A DNA stretch of 64,000 bases from positions 23,627,185 to 23,691,184 of the forward strand of contig CM060852.1 in the NCBI GenBank assembly GCA_030737835.1, in the 5' to 3' direction. Positions within the stretch are counted from its first letter, which is position 1; each line of letters starts with the position of its first letter. The position numbers and the translations under genes are program-made. The notes beneath the pieces were generated by a model, which saw only the letters and a list, made by a program, of their open reading frames with translations, was not told the origin of the DNA and did no database searches. Of this stretch, positions 1 to 10,137 are shown piece after piece. The DNA comes from Acorus gramineus (Eukaryota > Streptophyta > Magnoliopsida > Acorales > Acoraceae).

Positions 1-236
1 GTGTCAGAGGAGAAATCACCGGTGATGGTGGATGGAAGGGACGCCGGAGAAGAAGTCGCCGGAGAAGGAGGCTTTCGACTAGGAAGAGAATGAATATGGG
101 GGATTACAAAAGGACACTAGAGATTTTTTGGGGTTTGATTTGGGAGTGGGGTGTTATTTCGGATAAAATATGTGGGGTGGGAAGTGAAAGGGGTAAATTA
201 GGTTCTCATTCAAATCACATTAAACTGTTGTTATTA

Positions 237-743
237 GAGAATTACATATAACCCCCTGAATTTTTCTAAAGTTCATATAACCCTCTAAAAAATTCTATGT
301 AAATCTAAATAACCCCCTAAATTAAACTTCTGTTGATAGATAAGGAATATCATGTGAATATTCTATTTTATTAACCTTGATTAAAAATGCAGTTTACTAA
401 AAATTTCATACAATTTATTAAAAATGCAAAAAAACTTTTGTATATGGTGATCTTGCCCATTCGGATAGATTATAAAATCCTGTCTTGAGGGGTAAAATCA
501 TCATTTACAGAAGAGCTTTTATATTTTTAACACGTTCTAGGAGGTTTTTGGTATACTATACTTTCAACTAAGGTTAATTAGACTGAATATTTACATAATA
601 ACCTTCATCTGTCAATGAAAATTTAATTTAGGAGGCTCTTTGGATTTACATAGGTGATTTGAGGGAGTTATATGGACTTTATGAAAAGTCAGGTGGTTAT
701 GTGCATTTCAAGTAGTTTATAAGGGGTTATTTGAAATTTTCTC
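237..743. mobile_element. Mutator-like MITE with long inverted arms
   Basis: The two ends are inverted copies of each other for well over 100 bp. The left arm starts GAGAATTACATATAACCCCC and the reverse complement of the right arm starts GAGAAAATTTCAAATAACC. The element is flanked by near-identical 10-bp direct repeats, GTTGTTATTA at 227-236 and GTTGTTACTA at 744-753. A 9-10 bp target duplication with long arms is typical of Mutator-like elements. It has no coding capacity. Related copies lie at 765-2342, 36827-37332 and 58753-59282, with fragments near 11500-11680, 13640-13760 and 41600-41700. Confidence 0.8.
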
Positions 744-863
744 GTTGTTACTATTATTTTTTTTGGGAAAATGTATATAACCCTTTGAATGTTAACTAAT
801 ATCCATATCTCCCTGGTTTTTTTTCTAAAAATCCATATAACCCCCTGAAGGTTTTTCTGGATG

Positions 864-865
<2 letters not shown>

Positions 866-911
<46 letters not shown>
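866..911. repeat. (GA)n microsatellite
   Basis: An uninterrupted GA dinucleotide run of about 45 bp lies next to the left arm of the Pack-MULE-like element. Confidence 0.95.
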
Positions 912-912
<1 letters not shown>

Positions 913-1234
913 CTTTGGAGAGATAAACTCCCTCCTTCTCAAGTTGGGGATTTCGGTTTGGTCCTTATGATCACCTTCGGTCACCTTCGCAAATTAGGGC
1001 TTTCTTCTACACGATCGCCTTTACAAATGAAATTGATTATGCTTCAAGGTTTATCGTAATAATTGCTTCCCGTCTTTCAAAGTTAGGCAAATCCACTCCT
1101 TTAAGGAAATATCCCCTTGAGTTAATTTTATATCAATTTTTGAAGAATATTCACGGAATATTCCGTTACTTAAAATATATATACAAATAACCCCCTGAAA
1201 GTTTAAGAAAATAAAAAAAACCCTTCTATATGAC

Positions 1235-1590
1235 AAAAATGCCCTTCCACTTCCCATGCATGCATTGCCTCCACGTCGAGAACCTGTTGAATCCACACGT
1301 GAACCTACCGCCCGTATCGAATGCTGCCCAAATCCGCGCACGTGCGTGCAGCCATCACAAGCACAAAAGCGTCGTCGTGGTGCGCCATCTTCGCGTGCAT
1401 TCGCTTGAAGAGCTTCAAAGCCTCTTCGGGCCTCCCACAGCGAAAACATCCGTGAATAACGCGAGTCTACGCCGAGACGTCCATGTGGGGCATTGCATCG
1501 AAGAATGTCTGTGCGTGGTCCATGCGATTGGTGTGCACGAGTCCCAAGATGATTGCGTTGTACGATGAGTCTGAGAGACTCTTACAAAAA
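1235..1590 (-). pseudogene. PPR (PLS-type) protein fragment with in-frame stops
   Basis: Translated on the minus strand from about 1590 to 1235, a single frame gives consecutive PPR-like motifs. First comes a YNAIILGLVHTNRMDHAQ stretch ending DAMPHMDVSA, then RVIHGCFRCGRPEEALKLF, then a long-type motif ending in AARTCADLGSIRYGR and VHVWIQQ. Two TAG stops interrupt this frame, one where PPR proteins usually have Trp (VSA-W-T) and one between GR and VH. Both fit G-to-A or C-to-T change. Such proteins bind organellar RNA, but this piece has lost the rest of the gene and cannot make a working protein. It sits inside the Pack-MULE-like element and was probably captured. Confidence 0.75.
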
Positions 1591-1636
1591 CCCAAATTAT
1601 AAATCCAAAAGTTCTCCCTCACAAACATCCACTTTT

Positions 1637-1838
1637 TTTTTTTTTTTTTTTGATATCGGAAGGACCCCGTGGCTGATCTTACTGTCGAGCTAGGAAGGCT
1701 ACCTCCGCTTGTTTGTCCCGTTCTCACGGAAAATTCTTTCGAATAATCGCCAACAAACAGGTAGGTAAGTCAGTGCAAAGACTCGAACCCAATACCTACC
1801 ATAACACAGGTAAGCCCTGAAACATTGTGCTATGACCT
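1637..1838 (-). mobile_element. tRNA-type SINE with 14-bp target duplication
   Basis: An insertion of about 200 bp is flanked by perfect direct repeats AAACATCCACTTTT (1623-1636 and 1839-1852). On the minus strand it ends in a poly(A) tail, seen as a run of about 19 T at 1633-1651. About 50-60 bp from its minus-strand start it has the B-box-like GGTTCGAGTC, with a weaker A-box-like stretch upstream. Poly(A), a long target duplication and an internal pol III B box are the hallmarks of a tRNA-derived SINE. It inserted between the two gene fragments of the Pack-MULE-like element, so it is younger than that element. The plant SINE family was not identified. Confidence 0.85.
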
Positions 1839-1852
1839 AAACATCCACTTTT

Positions 1853-2139
1853 AATTCCCTCTCCGTCTCATTATACACACGTACACTGTTTTGATTGAAG
1901 CCCCGTCCGTCCTCTTCAACCCCAATCCTCCTTTTCATCATCCCCACAACCCTCCTCATCCCCATCTCCGCATCATCATTGCATCCCATAAACACCTCCG
2001 CCACATTCGCTGGTGTCATCTTCTCCTTGGGAATGCAGTAACTCCTCCACTCCCGCATCACCCCCTCCCCCTCCCCCTCGCATGCCACGCACAAGTAGTT
2101 CCTCGCGAAAGCCTTCAACACAAACAGAGGAGGCATCAC
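1853..2139 (-). pseudogene. BCS1-like AAA-ATPase C-terminal fragment
   Basis: The minus-strand translation contains FARNYLCV, then an acidic linker, then KMTPANVAEVFMGCNDDAE followed by GMRRVVGMMKRR. This resembles the C-terminal region of plant AAA-ATPases of the BCS1-like (ASD, mitochondrial-type) family, where an ARNYLG-type helix is followed by a KMTPADVAE motif. The Walker A and B regions are absent. Only about 95 residues remain, and no promoter or intron structure is visible. The SINE follows directly. It is most likely a captured gene piece inside the Pack-MULE-like element. The family call rests on motif memory. Confidence 0.55.
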
Positions 2140-2342
2140 AAATTTTTCTTTGTTGATAGTGAGGGCGTTTTTGTTATTTGGTCTTCTAGAGTTAAATTAA
2201 CCATGGAGCAGTTATAGAGAAGTAACAGAAGGGAGTATATAGATTAACCATTAAGTTAGAGGGGGTTATATGGATTTTCAAAACATGAGGGGGTTATTTG
2301 AATATAGAGAAACTTTGAGGGGGTTATATGCATATTTCCCCT

Positions 2343-2684
2343 TTTTATTGTGGGGTGGGGTGAATGAAGATCACGGCTTTAACCCTCTCCGATTAAAAGC
2401 CAGTGGACGTTCAATGTCCGAGATATTTTAAAACAAATTGAGACCGTCAGATCAATGGGCTTCTTCGAACTGGTGGGATGATATACACGGTCATACATGG
2501 TGGTTTTCTTTGGTACTTGAGGTGCATTGATCGGACGGTACAGATCGTTGTAATCCTCAGACCATAAACAATCGAGTCCTAAACATCATGGCATGCATAT
2601 ATATTCATTTGATTCAAATCGAAGAAATCAAGAATCAGAAATCCACATTCGGACCTTTATTGAAGCCTCACGGGAGAGCAAAAC
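2343..2684. other. Intergenic, 5' flank of the PLATZ gene
   Basis: No gene or repeat is recognised here. Just upstream of the PLATZ start there is a GCATGCATATATATTC stretch, which holds a CATGCA (RY-like) core and a possible TATA region. Promoter function is inferred only from position. Confidence 0.4.
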
Positions 2685-4221
2685 ATGAACAGAAAACGTA
2701 AACTATCTGACTCTTCCAGGTATAAGTGTTTATTCATTCTTTCATCTTTGCATTCTTTTTAGTTGAAACCCACACTTGAAAATTGAAATTCTACCTTAAA
2801 CTCTGTTTTTTAAATCATATTCTGTTGGTATTCAGACAAACCATTTATAAATATCTTATATTATGTCCGTTCTTGCATCATCTCAAGAACAATATTTGTA
2901 GTTTTTTCGAATATCAAGAGGCAAATTGTAGTCTCAAGAAAATATTTGAATTCTTGGTCTTTATGTATTCGTGGTTGGTGTTATCCAATAGAGAATCTGG
3001 TGATAAAGAAGAGTCTTGCCTAGAGTGGCTTTCAAAGCTTCTCAAAGAGGAGGATTTCTTCAAGGAATGTGAACGGCACTTATCCTCCAAAATGAACTGC
3101 TTCTGTCTCGATTGTTGTATCCCTTTCTGCACTTCTTGCAATCACAAGCTTCACAAAAGCATCAAGGTTTAGTTTCTTGAGTGTCGAACCTCTCTAATGT
3201 TTTTTTTTTACTCGCTTTTTTACGGTGAACTATGTCGAACTGATTTTATTGAATTCTTGCATTTGAATCAGATCTATCTACACGGTCAGAGGAACTCGGT
3301 CAAACTTGATGTCTTAGATGAACTTTTCGATTGTGATGGTGTTAAGGTGACCAAAGACACAAAAACATGTCAGACTCGTTATTACATTAAGCTTTTGGTT
3401 CTCTCGATCCTAACACGATTTCATCTTCTTTCGTGTTTGTGTTTTCTTAGGAATATAAGCAGGGAAATAAAAATCTAGAGCACATAACAAGCAGTAAGAT
3501 TCAAGTATCCATAGAGTATACAAATCACTGTCTCAACATCAACTGTCGCAGAAAACTTCTGGCCAAAGCTTCTTCAGATCTTAAAGGAAGACGCGGAAGG
3601 CAGGGTGACTATTCGAACTGGTAAATACTCTTTGAAATTGATCCCTGTTTTGCATAAACAGGTGTTCAATTTTTGTTCTCCATTGTAAACAATGGGACTG
3701 ATTATTTTGTAGTCCCTTGTTCCTTTTCTTTAAACTTCTCCAATGTATATATTCTAGTTCACAGGAATACAAAATTTACCAATCGAAAAAAAAAAAAAAA
3801 CATCAACTGTCGCAAAAAAATACTGTTCTTTGGGTTGCAAGGTAAATAATGAAACAGAGAATTTTAACTGTGACTGGTTTGTTTTATTCACTCTTTATAT
3901 GTATACATTGTTTTGATTCATTTCCAGGTGGAACATTGTAAGTCATCCATTAAGGACCTCATCAAGTATTGGGGAAGCAGTCACAGGGAAACAGTGGCGG
4001 TACCCGACGGGGCTTCTTGTTTCAAAACCTCTGCATCCAACCTGAACGTGACATCCACCGAGGCTTCTGGGTCTCACACCGATACACCCAATTCAAACAC
4101 GACCATTGATGAGGTTTCTGGCAATTTAACCATTGCACCCGATCCGAATGTGACCTCCAACGAGGCTTTTGGTTCTCGCACACTTAATTTGGACTTGAAC
4201 AAGTTCCCTGATGAGGTCTAA
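2685..4221 (+). pseudogene. PLATZ zinc-finger gene with EAR-like tail, exon 4 disrupted
   Basis: PLATZ proteins are plant zinc-dependent DNA-binding proteins that usually act as nuclear repressors. Proposed exons are 2685-2719 (basic MNRKRKLSDSS), 2992-3166, 3272-3346, 3451-3841 and 3928-4221, all with GT..AG borders. Exon 2 has EWLSKLLKEEDFFKECERH and CFCLDCCIPFCTSC, matching the PLATZ core. Exon 3 matches the DVLxLDxLxDC helix. Exon 4 has NHCLNINC and, near its end, YCSLGCK, the family's last Cys pair. Between those lies a retroposed insert (3551-3800), which brings an in-frame TAA at 3622-3624 and removes the last Cys pair and exon 5. Exon 5 encodes three Ser/Thr/Asn-rich repeats of about 17 residues and ends LDLNKFPDEV, a DLNxxP-type EAR repression motif. 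A shortened product cannot be excluded. Confidence 0.75.
3551..3800 (+). mobile_element. Retroposed poly(A)-tailed insert in PLATZ exon 4
   Basis: The sequence ACATCAACTGTCGCA occurs on both sides (3536-3550 and 3800-3814). Between the copies are about 235 bp ending in a run of 15 A (3786-3800). A long direct repeat plus a poly(A) end points to LINE-driven target-primed insertion. The body is not visibly tRNA-like. It begins with a short open stretch (LLAKASSDLKGRRGRQGDY, then a stop) followed by non-coding sequence, so it looks like the 3' end of a host mRNA. The source gene was not recognised. It separates the NINC and YCSLGC parts of the PLATZ exon. Confidence 0.75.
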
Positions 4222-5224
4222 AATGTGACCTCCATTGAGGCCTAAAATGTGACCTCTTTTGGCTCCACAGGATTTTGGTTCGAGGTAGTAAACACGCTAT
4301 TTTGGGCATTGATATATACAGAAACTTTCCCAGCTAGAGTTCCACATGTCTAAAATGTTTCAACATACAATTTTTTTTTCAGGTAATACTACTTTGTGAA
4401 GGGATTTCAACACACCATTGTCCTTGGATCACATGCTAAGTGTGAAATTGGCGGTTAATAATGTATTAATCAGAACTACTTTTATCCCCAATTTTATATT
4501 GGGTGAAGAATGCAAGTTTTTTAGCAGTGCTCACACTATATAGGATCTCAATTACTAGAAAAATATGCAAGTTTTCTGTTCCTAAAGTTCATGAAGCAAA
4601 ATTCTTTTAGCCGAAGATCGTTTGATAGTCATCTACAAATCAAATGTAGAAGGTTAAATTGCTGCCATGGTTCATAATTAAGAAAAAAATCGTATTCATT
4701 AATTTTAGAACTGAATTCCTTCATTTTTCTGTTTGCGATCTCTCCATTGAATTTGATGAATAACATTTGATATGACATATATTTTTGTATAATGTATGTA
4801 TTTCAATGAGCAAGTGTAATTTTTTTTTTAAAAAAGTGTGGGCTGTGGATGGGAGTTCCATACAAGCTGAATATATCCTTGGCGATGGATATACCCACAC
4901 CATAACTTGAGAACCCCACACCCAATAAAATAACAAAAAAACAATTTGTTTGTTCTTTCTAAAAGAAGAAATCCATCCTGACCTACCCCACCACGATCAG
5001 GTATCCCCTGTCGCCATACTGAACCCAGTTCAACTAAGTGTTGTCACAGGTTGTGTAAAAAGTTCAAGTTCAGTTATGTCGAACGATTCGATTCATTCTC
5101 AAACCAATGAAGCAAAAAACTGTAATGGCTATTGTTGTTGTTATAGGTAATGATGGTGGTGGAAGAGGAGGAGGAGGTGGTGGTGGTTCCACCTCCACAT
5201 ACTGTACCAGAGGAGCAACAGCAA
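4222..5224. other. PLATZ 3' flank and intergenic
   Basis: About 450 bp after the PLATZ stop (to about 4675) is shared with the decayed copies near 11205-11350 and, weakly, near 56160, so it is probably 3' UTR or flank. The remainder is AT-rich, with short imperfect microsatellites. No gene was seen. Confidence 0.5.
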
Positions 5225-5695
5225 CAGTAGCAGCACCAACTGATGATGATCTCTCTCTCAACAATCTCAGCCATGGCTTAATAAATCTGACCCAACATGT
5301 TGGAAGGCAACCCCCTTTCCTCCCTCTCATGCCTCTCAAGCTTCCAGTAAGAACTATCATCAGAGCCCAACAACCTTGACTCATAGTCGTCCTCACCTTC
5401 TTGTAGTGCCTCATGAGGTTTCCCACTTGCCATTGCACTGGTCCTGGCTCCCAAGCTCAGAAGGCCTGCTCTGACCACTACTACTACACCCTTCACCACC
5501 ACCATCACCACCACCACCAACTCTTCTCAATTTCCTCTCATTGTTCATCTTCTTAGCCTCCATGAGTATCATAGTCTCAGGGTGTTCATTTCCCTCTCCT
5601 GTGCTCCCTCCTCTTGGATTCTTCATCCACCACCACCATTGCATGTCAGCCATTCCCAACACAACTAAACCATTCAAACCCATAGGCAGTTCCAC
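5225..5695 (-). pseudogene. Trihelix-like transcription factor fragment
   Basis: The minus strand encodes, in shifting frames, an upstream Gly-rich part, then GEDDYESRLLGSDDSSYWKL, then ERHEREERGLPSNMLGQIY, a stop, and AMAEIVERE. The block 'YWKxERHERxERxLPSNMLxQIYxAMxEIVE' resembles the C-terminal region of plant trihelix (GT-factor-like) proteins. No trihelix DNA-binding domain is visible. At least two frame changes and one stop mean it is not a working gene. The low-complexity Gly/Ser/Pro-rich reading frames nearby are by-products of (CCA)n- and (GGT)n-like DNA. The family call is from motif memory and is tentative. Confidence 0.45.
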
Positions 5696-5749
5696 CCCCC
5701 CCTCCCTCTTGACCTGGTTTGACTGTCCTCAGTCGTCCTAGATGTCCTA

Positions 5750-6136
5750 GGTCAACCTAGGCTCATCGTCCATAAAATGTGAGGATCAACTGGAATTGGT
5801 CGAACGGGTTCCAGAACCTTTGTTAAGTTATGGATTTGGTTTGACTGTCTGTAGTCGTTTAAAACTTCCATGTTCGCCGGCATATGTCGTTCTTCTAAGT
5901 TTAAAGTTGACTGGAATCGGTTGAATGGGTAATCTACATCCCTATAAATTCCACAAGAGGACATTCATGGGTGTCCTTGACAACGACGGAGGCGGTTTTT
6001 GGCCTTGATGACATTGATGGGTGTTCTCGACTACGACCAGAGGCGGTTTTCACCCTTGACAACATTGATCGGTGTCCTTGACGGCGATCGGAGGTAGGCA
6101 TGAGTGCTAGAAATGGTGGCTTAAGACATGCCGGTG
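5750..6136. other. Intergenic with short degenerate repeats
   Basis: No gene is recognised. A unit of about 60 bp containing 'GACATTGATGGGTGT(C/T)CT(T/C)GAC' recurs about three times between 5960 and 6085. Confidence 0.45.
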
Positions 6137-6340
6137 AAACTCGATGTCTAAGATGAATTTTTCTATTGTGATGGTGTTAAGGAGACCAAAGATGAATATT
6201 TCGATTGTGATGGTGCTAAGGTGACCAAAGACACAACTCGTCATTACATTAAGCTTTTCGTTCTGTTGATCCTAACGTGATTTCTTCTTCTTTCGTGATT
6301 GTGTTTTCTTTGGAATATAAGCAGGGTAATAACAGTGATT
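6137..6340 (+). pseudogene. Decayed PLATZ fragment (exon 3 to exon 4)
   Basis: This stretch aligns by eye with 3306-3470 of the PLATZ gene: GATGTCTAAGATGAA..., then TTGTGATGGTG(T/C)TAAGG, the same intron sequence, and GAATATAAGCAGGG at the exon 4 start. Exon 3 has a frame-breaking TAA and a 42-bp internal tandem duplication. Matching pieces of the same copy continue at 10795-10870 and 11205-11350, beyond the LINE, so the LINE inserted into this copy. Confidence 0.75.
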
Positions 6341-6419
6341 TCCAACCCATCATATATTCACCCCACCCCTTTTTCTTCCCATCCAAATAATTTTTTACAC
6401 TTTGCAACCCCACCCCTTA

Positions 6420-6529
6420 ATACACACACACACACACATGATTTTATACCATGCTATCCCACCCCACCAGCCATTTTAGAAAAAGCGCTCTCTCTCTCTC
6501 TCTCTCTCTTTGTTTGTTTTTTTTTTTTG
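6420..6529. repeat. (CA)n and (CT)n microsatellites and LINE poly(A) tract
   Basis: CA repeats near 6422-6438 and CT repeats near 6487-6508 are followed by a T-run at 6517-6529. The T-run is probably the poly(A) tail of the minus-strand LINE. Confidence 0.7.
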
Positions 6530-6599
6530 ATGGAAGGTAGGCATGAGCATTAGAAAGCATATCCAAAGCAAGTAAAACCGGTAAATGAGGGGTCTATCA

Positions 6600-7560
6600 A
6601 GAAAGATACAAAATCTACCCCTCAATTACAATGATACCCCCTTGAAGGGACACATTACTCGCCCCTACATAGGCAAGACCCCAGTCTTTCATAAAATGAC
6701 AAACCATTTCCCATACATTTTTGGGATATACTAACTCATTACAAAAAATACAATGGTTTCACGACAGCCAAATAGCCCAAATGACCGCCAGAGTTTAAGA
6801 TTGTGAGACCTTTGTCTTGACGCTCCTATCGCCTCTCGCCCGCAATCTTTTACCCGATTCCCAAAGCTATTGCAAGTTGGAAAAATTTGTGGAGATGCCC
6901 ATCGCCAAACCAAGGCGACCCCATATCAATCTAGCCAACGAGCAATCCACCATCAAGTGGGTAACCAGTTCCTCACCGATTCAACACAAAACGCAAGTTC
7001 GGTCATCCATAGGTGCCCACCGAGTCCTGTATGCCTTCCTTAATATACGTTCTTGGTACATCAGCCATGCGAAGAAATGGGCTTTGAGAGGTGCCAGAAC
7101 TCTCCAAATCTTCTTTGCCTTGTCTGCAATGGATGAGTATGTTGGGCGCTCCCTCCTCCACCAGTCATAGCACCTTCTAACAGAGAAAGACTCCCGTGGA
7201 TGTGGGCTCCAAACCACCTGGTCCACTTCACCTGCATGCAATGCTACGTCATTAAGGAGACCGAGAAGTTCCGTGAACTGCGTGACCTCTGCCTCGCTGA
7301 GACGGCCCCGCAAGCGCATGTCCCAATGCCCACCTTCTGTCTCCCCATTCCAAAAACTGTTTGCCACTCCTTCTTTATCGCATGCAAGGTGGAATAGACC
7401 TGGAAATCGAAACTTAAACGCGCAGTCTCCATCCCAAACATCTGACCAAAAACATACCTTCCGTCCATCGCCTATCTGCCACCGGGCCGCATCCAAAAAC
7501 CCTTTGGAGATACCTAGAATGTTCCTCCAAACACTGGACATGCGATGAGATTGGACAATG
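6600..7560 (-). pseudogene. LINE C-terminal zf-RVT region
   Basis: The minus-strand sequence contains RWQIGDGRKVCFWSDVWDG, then KIWRVLAPLKAHFFAWL, then a Cys pair ending RTCVLC, then LIWGRLG and VIWAIWLSRNHCIF. This order is standard for the tail of plant LINE reverse transcriptases (reverse-transcriptase zinc-binding region). It directly abuts endonuclease sequence, which shows the large internal deletion. Confidence 0.85.
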
Positions 7561-7639
7561 AACCTTTTGTTTGGCCCACCACATCTATACTAAGCCCTGA
7601 GAAGACGATATCAAGGCCAGTCTCGATTAGCCAGTCATC

Positions 7640-8200
7640 TCCATCTCCATTTGCAAAGGAGAGATTTGTTCATGTCTAATAGGTTCATCACACCCCTCCT
7701 TTGTTTTTCCTGCTACAGACCCGATCCCAATGTACCAGGTGAACTTTCCTCCCTGAATCATCAGCCCCCCGAAACGCACTTCATTGAAGTCACCCCCTAC
7801 CAACTAGCAATGGTTCCCAACAGAGAAAGATAATTGTTTTATAGCATCCCAGAGAGCAAGGCGTTCTGCACTGTTATTCGAAGCATAAACTGACGTGACC
7901 AACACTCTCTCATTGGTTTGCTTGTAAAGAACAGAGCAATGGAGGAATTGGCGAGAGGATTCAATGACTTGAACCTCAATTAGATCTGGATGCCATAGCA
8001 GACAGATGCGGGCTTCAGGGCCCAAGATCGAAGATGAATAAAATCCAAGTTTTCGTTTTATAATAAGCAAAGACGAGTCGTCCAACTTGGTTTCAAGTAA
8101 ACTCACGAGATGAGACTTGTGTCCTTGCAAAAAAGCTTTCAAATTCAGCTGCCTATCTGAACCTTTAACCCCCCTTATATTCTAGAAGATGCAATTCATC
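7640..8200 (-). pseudogene. LINE endonuclease N-terminal part
   Basis: The minus-strand reading gives NIRG, then LVSLLETKLDDSSL (the catalytic E in the ETK motif), then VLVTSVYASN, a stop, and VGGDFNEVRFGG (the GDFN motif). These are ordered signatures of the exonuclease-endonuclease-phosphatase domain of L1-type elements. The domain stops being readable near 7640, and the catalytic SDH motif is not reached. Frame breaks are present. Confidence 0.8.
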
Positions 8201-8252
8201 AAAACTGATTTGAGTTGAGAGCAAATAGAATGCATCCTACTGATGAGGGATG

Positions 8253-10137
8253 TTAGCTTTTAAGAGACTCTTCCCCTTGAGAACTCACAGAGGAAGAGCT
8301 TCTAGATGACCTTGTTGAGCAAGGGGCCAAAACCTGTGGGTTGTGATTCTTACCCTTTCTCTTGCCCTTGGAAGATGGGATCTCCCTTGTTTCATACACT
8401 TCTTTGCCCATTCTTGATACTTGTGGTTGCGGAATGACAATTTTGTGTGTCCCTAGAGCAACTTGCCCTTTCTTCACTTGAGGATTTGTAATGGGAACAG
8501 GGCCCTCTGAGAGGTCGATGATTAAGTCCAATTGTGGCTGGGACTGTGAGTCCTTATGATGCGAAGGCTGGGGTCGCATTTCAATCAACTGAGTTTGCAT
8601 CTCCTGTTGGCTCTAAGCAATGTCTTTATGACATTTTTCTGCTTTTGGGGTGGCTTCATCCTTAGATTCGGGCTGCACTTCCAAAGAGGCTGACTGATTC
8701 ATGACTTGAGAGTCATCTGGGCTATTATCCTCTTCACCTTGCTTCTGAACTTCTTCGGGGATCGGACATTACCTCCTGGGCCTCTTCGATTGCATCAGAC
8801 AAAACCTTAATGGAATTTGCTTGCCCCATCTTCTGAGGGTCATTAGAATTGTTAGAGACGTTTGAAGCAACTCGCTTGTCAGGGACCCATTCGCTTGAGC
8901 TCCCACCCTTGGAAGTGGTAGGACCCCTTTGTAGACTCTGTCTAGAAGAAACCCTTTCTGCAATAGGTTCTTTAGTCAAAAGGCACTGAGCCTCTGAGTG
9001 ACCGAATGTGTTGCAAGCTTTGCAAGGAGAGGGCTTCCATTCGTATTCCATCCTAATATCTTTTAGAATCCCATCCTCCTTAAGATGGATGAATTCCGGT
9101 AAGCTAGAATGTGCAGAGATCTCTACACAGATTCGAGTAAATTCAATACAGGTATAATTGGCTGTAGCCAAAACCATGAATAGGGGAATACCCACAACAC
9201 TAGCAAATTTGCTAAGCATCCTTTTGCCCCAAAGATGGAGTGGGAGTTGTGGAAGACGAATCCAAATTGGAATTGTTTCTAGTCACTCCAACTCCATTTG
9301 CATTCCTCTATGCCATTTTCGTAGTACTATAGGACGTCCCCCCATCAGCCAAGGGCCTCTCTCAATGACATTCTGCATATCCTCCTCACTGGAGAACCTA
9401 ACAACAAAAAAGGCTCCTCCTCGCATAAGCACTTCAATGCTACCCTTTGGTTTCCAAACTCTATACAGGAAGTCAATAAAAGCTTTGTAATAAGGTTTCT
9501 TGCCAATAACATACCCGAGAAGGGAGAGTCTCCAATGGTTGTCCATTTCCACAAGGTCAGATTCCTCACTGGGCACTACTAGCTCCCCATCCTCAAAAGA
9601 CGGTTCGATGAAGGACAAATCATTGTTTTTGCAATTTTTTTCCATCTTGGGGAACAACTGGGCCCAGCTTTTACTTTCCATCGCCAGTTTGGGTTGGAGA
9701 GGAGGAGGACCTCCAATTCGCCTTTGGTACCCCTGCATTTGAGACTTCCCCGGGTTCAATCGGGAGGGAGGGGCGTAAGGCGCTGCTTTGGATGATGCCC
9801 CTCTCAAGAGAGCTTTACCTTTGCCAATGTTACTCTGTCGCTCCACATGACCAGCGGTGCTCTGAATGGTCAGTGAATCTTGCACAGGGCCAGGAGTGGG
9901 TTTGGAAGCTGTGTGACCAGACAGGGCAAGAAAAACACCATCAATAGTTCCTCCTCGTGGAGGTGGAGTGGCTATAGGGACCACAGGGACAATCTGAGGA
10001 TTCGCAGTCGGAAGAGGAGGAGGAGCAACATGAGGTGATGAAGGCGGATCCGGATTTGAAGGAACAAGGGGGAGGACAAGAGGGTTTGATGTGTTTCCCC
10101 CTACCTCCCCATCGGGAGCAGACATGGAGAAATCCAA
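8253..10137 (-). pseudogene. LINE ORF1 (DUF4283 / zinc knuckle gag-like)
   Basis: The start codon at 10137 opens a Pro-rich N-terminus (about residues 1-165), followed by a DUF4283-type region with NHWRLSLLGYVIGKKPYYKA, FVVRFSSEEDMQNVIE and GPWLMGGRPIVLRKW. A stop at 9283-9285 interrupts it, but the same frame continues as IPIWIRLPQLPLHLW and then CKACNTFGHSEAQC (C-x2-C-x4-H-x4-C), a CCHC knuckle near 9000. Two further stops fall before the Ser/Lys-rich C-terminus. In plant L1 elements this protein binds the element RNA. Here it is broken by nonsense codons. Confidence 0.8.

Larger units (their letters stand above)
765..2342. mobile_element. Pack-MULE-like element carrying gene fragments
   Basis: The left end (765-860, GGGAAAATGTATATAACCC) and the reverse complement of the right end (2240-2342, GGGGAAATATGCATATAACC) belong to the same family as the element at 237-743. 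About 1.4 kb lies between them, including non-transposon coding sequence on the minus strand: a PPR fragment and a BCS1-like AAA-ATPase fragment. A further copy of the arm motif lies at 1165-1215, so the structure may be nested. No clear target duplication is visible because both flanks are T-rich. Capture of host gene pieces between inverted arms is the definition of a Pack-MULE. The assignment is inferred from structure only. Confidence 0.6.

Noticed and set aside
796-984. Frame rich in Ser-Leu repeats
   Set aside because: Translation of the (GA)n microsatellite.
5070-5438. Poly-Pro, poly-Gly and poly-Cys frames
   Set aside because: Produced by (GGT)n- and (CCA)n-like microsatellite DNA in three frames. 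Only the short trihelix-like block was kept.
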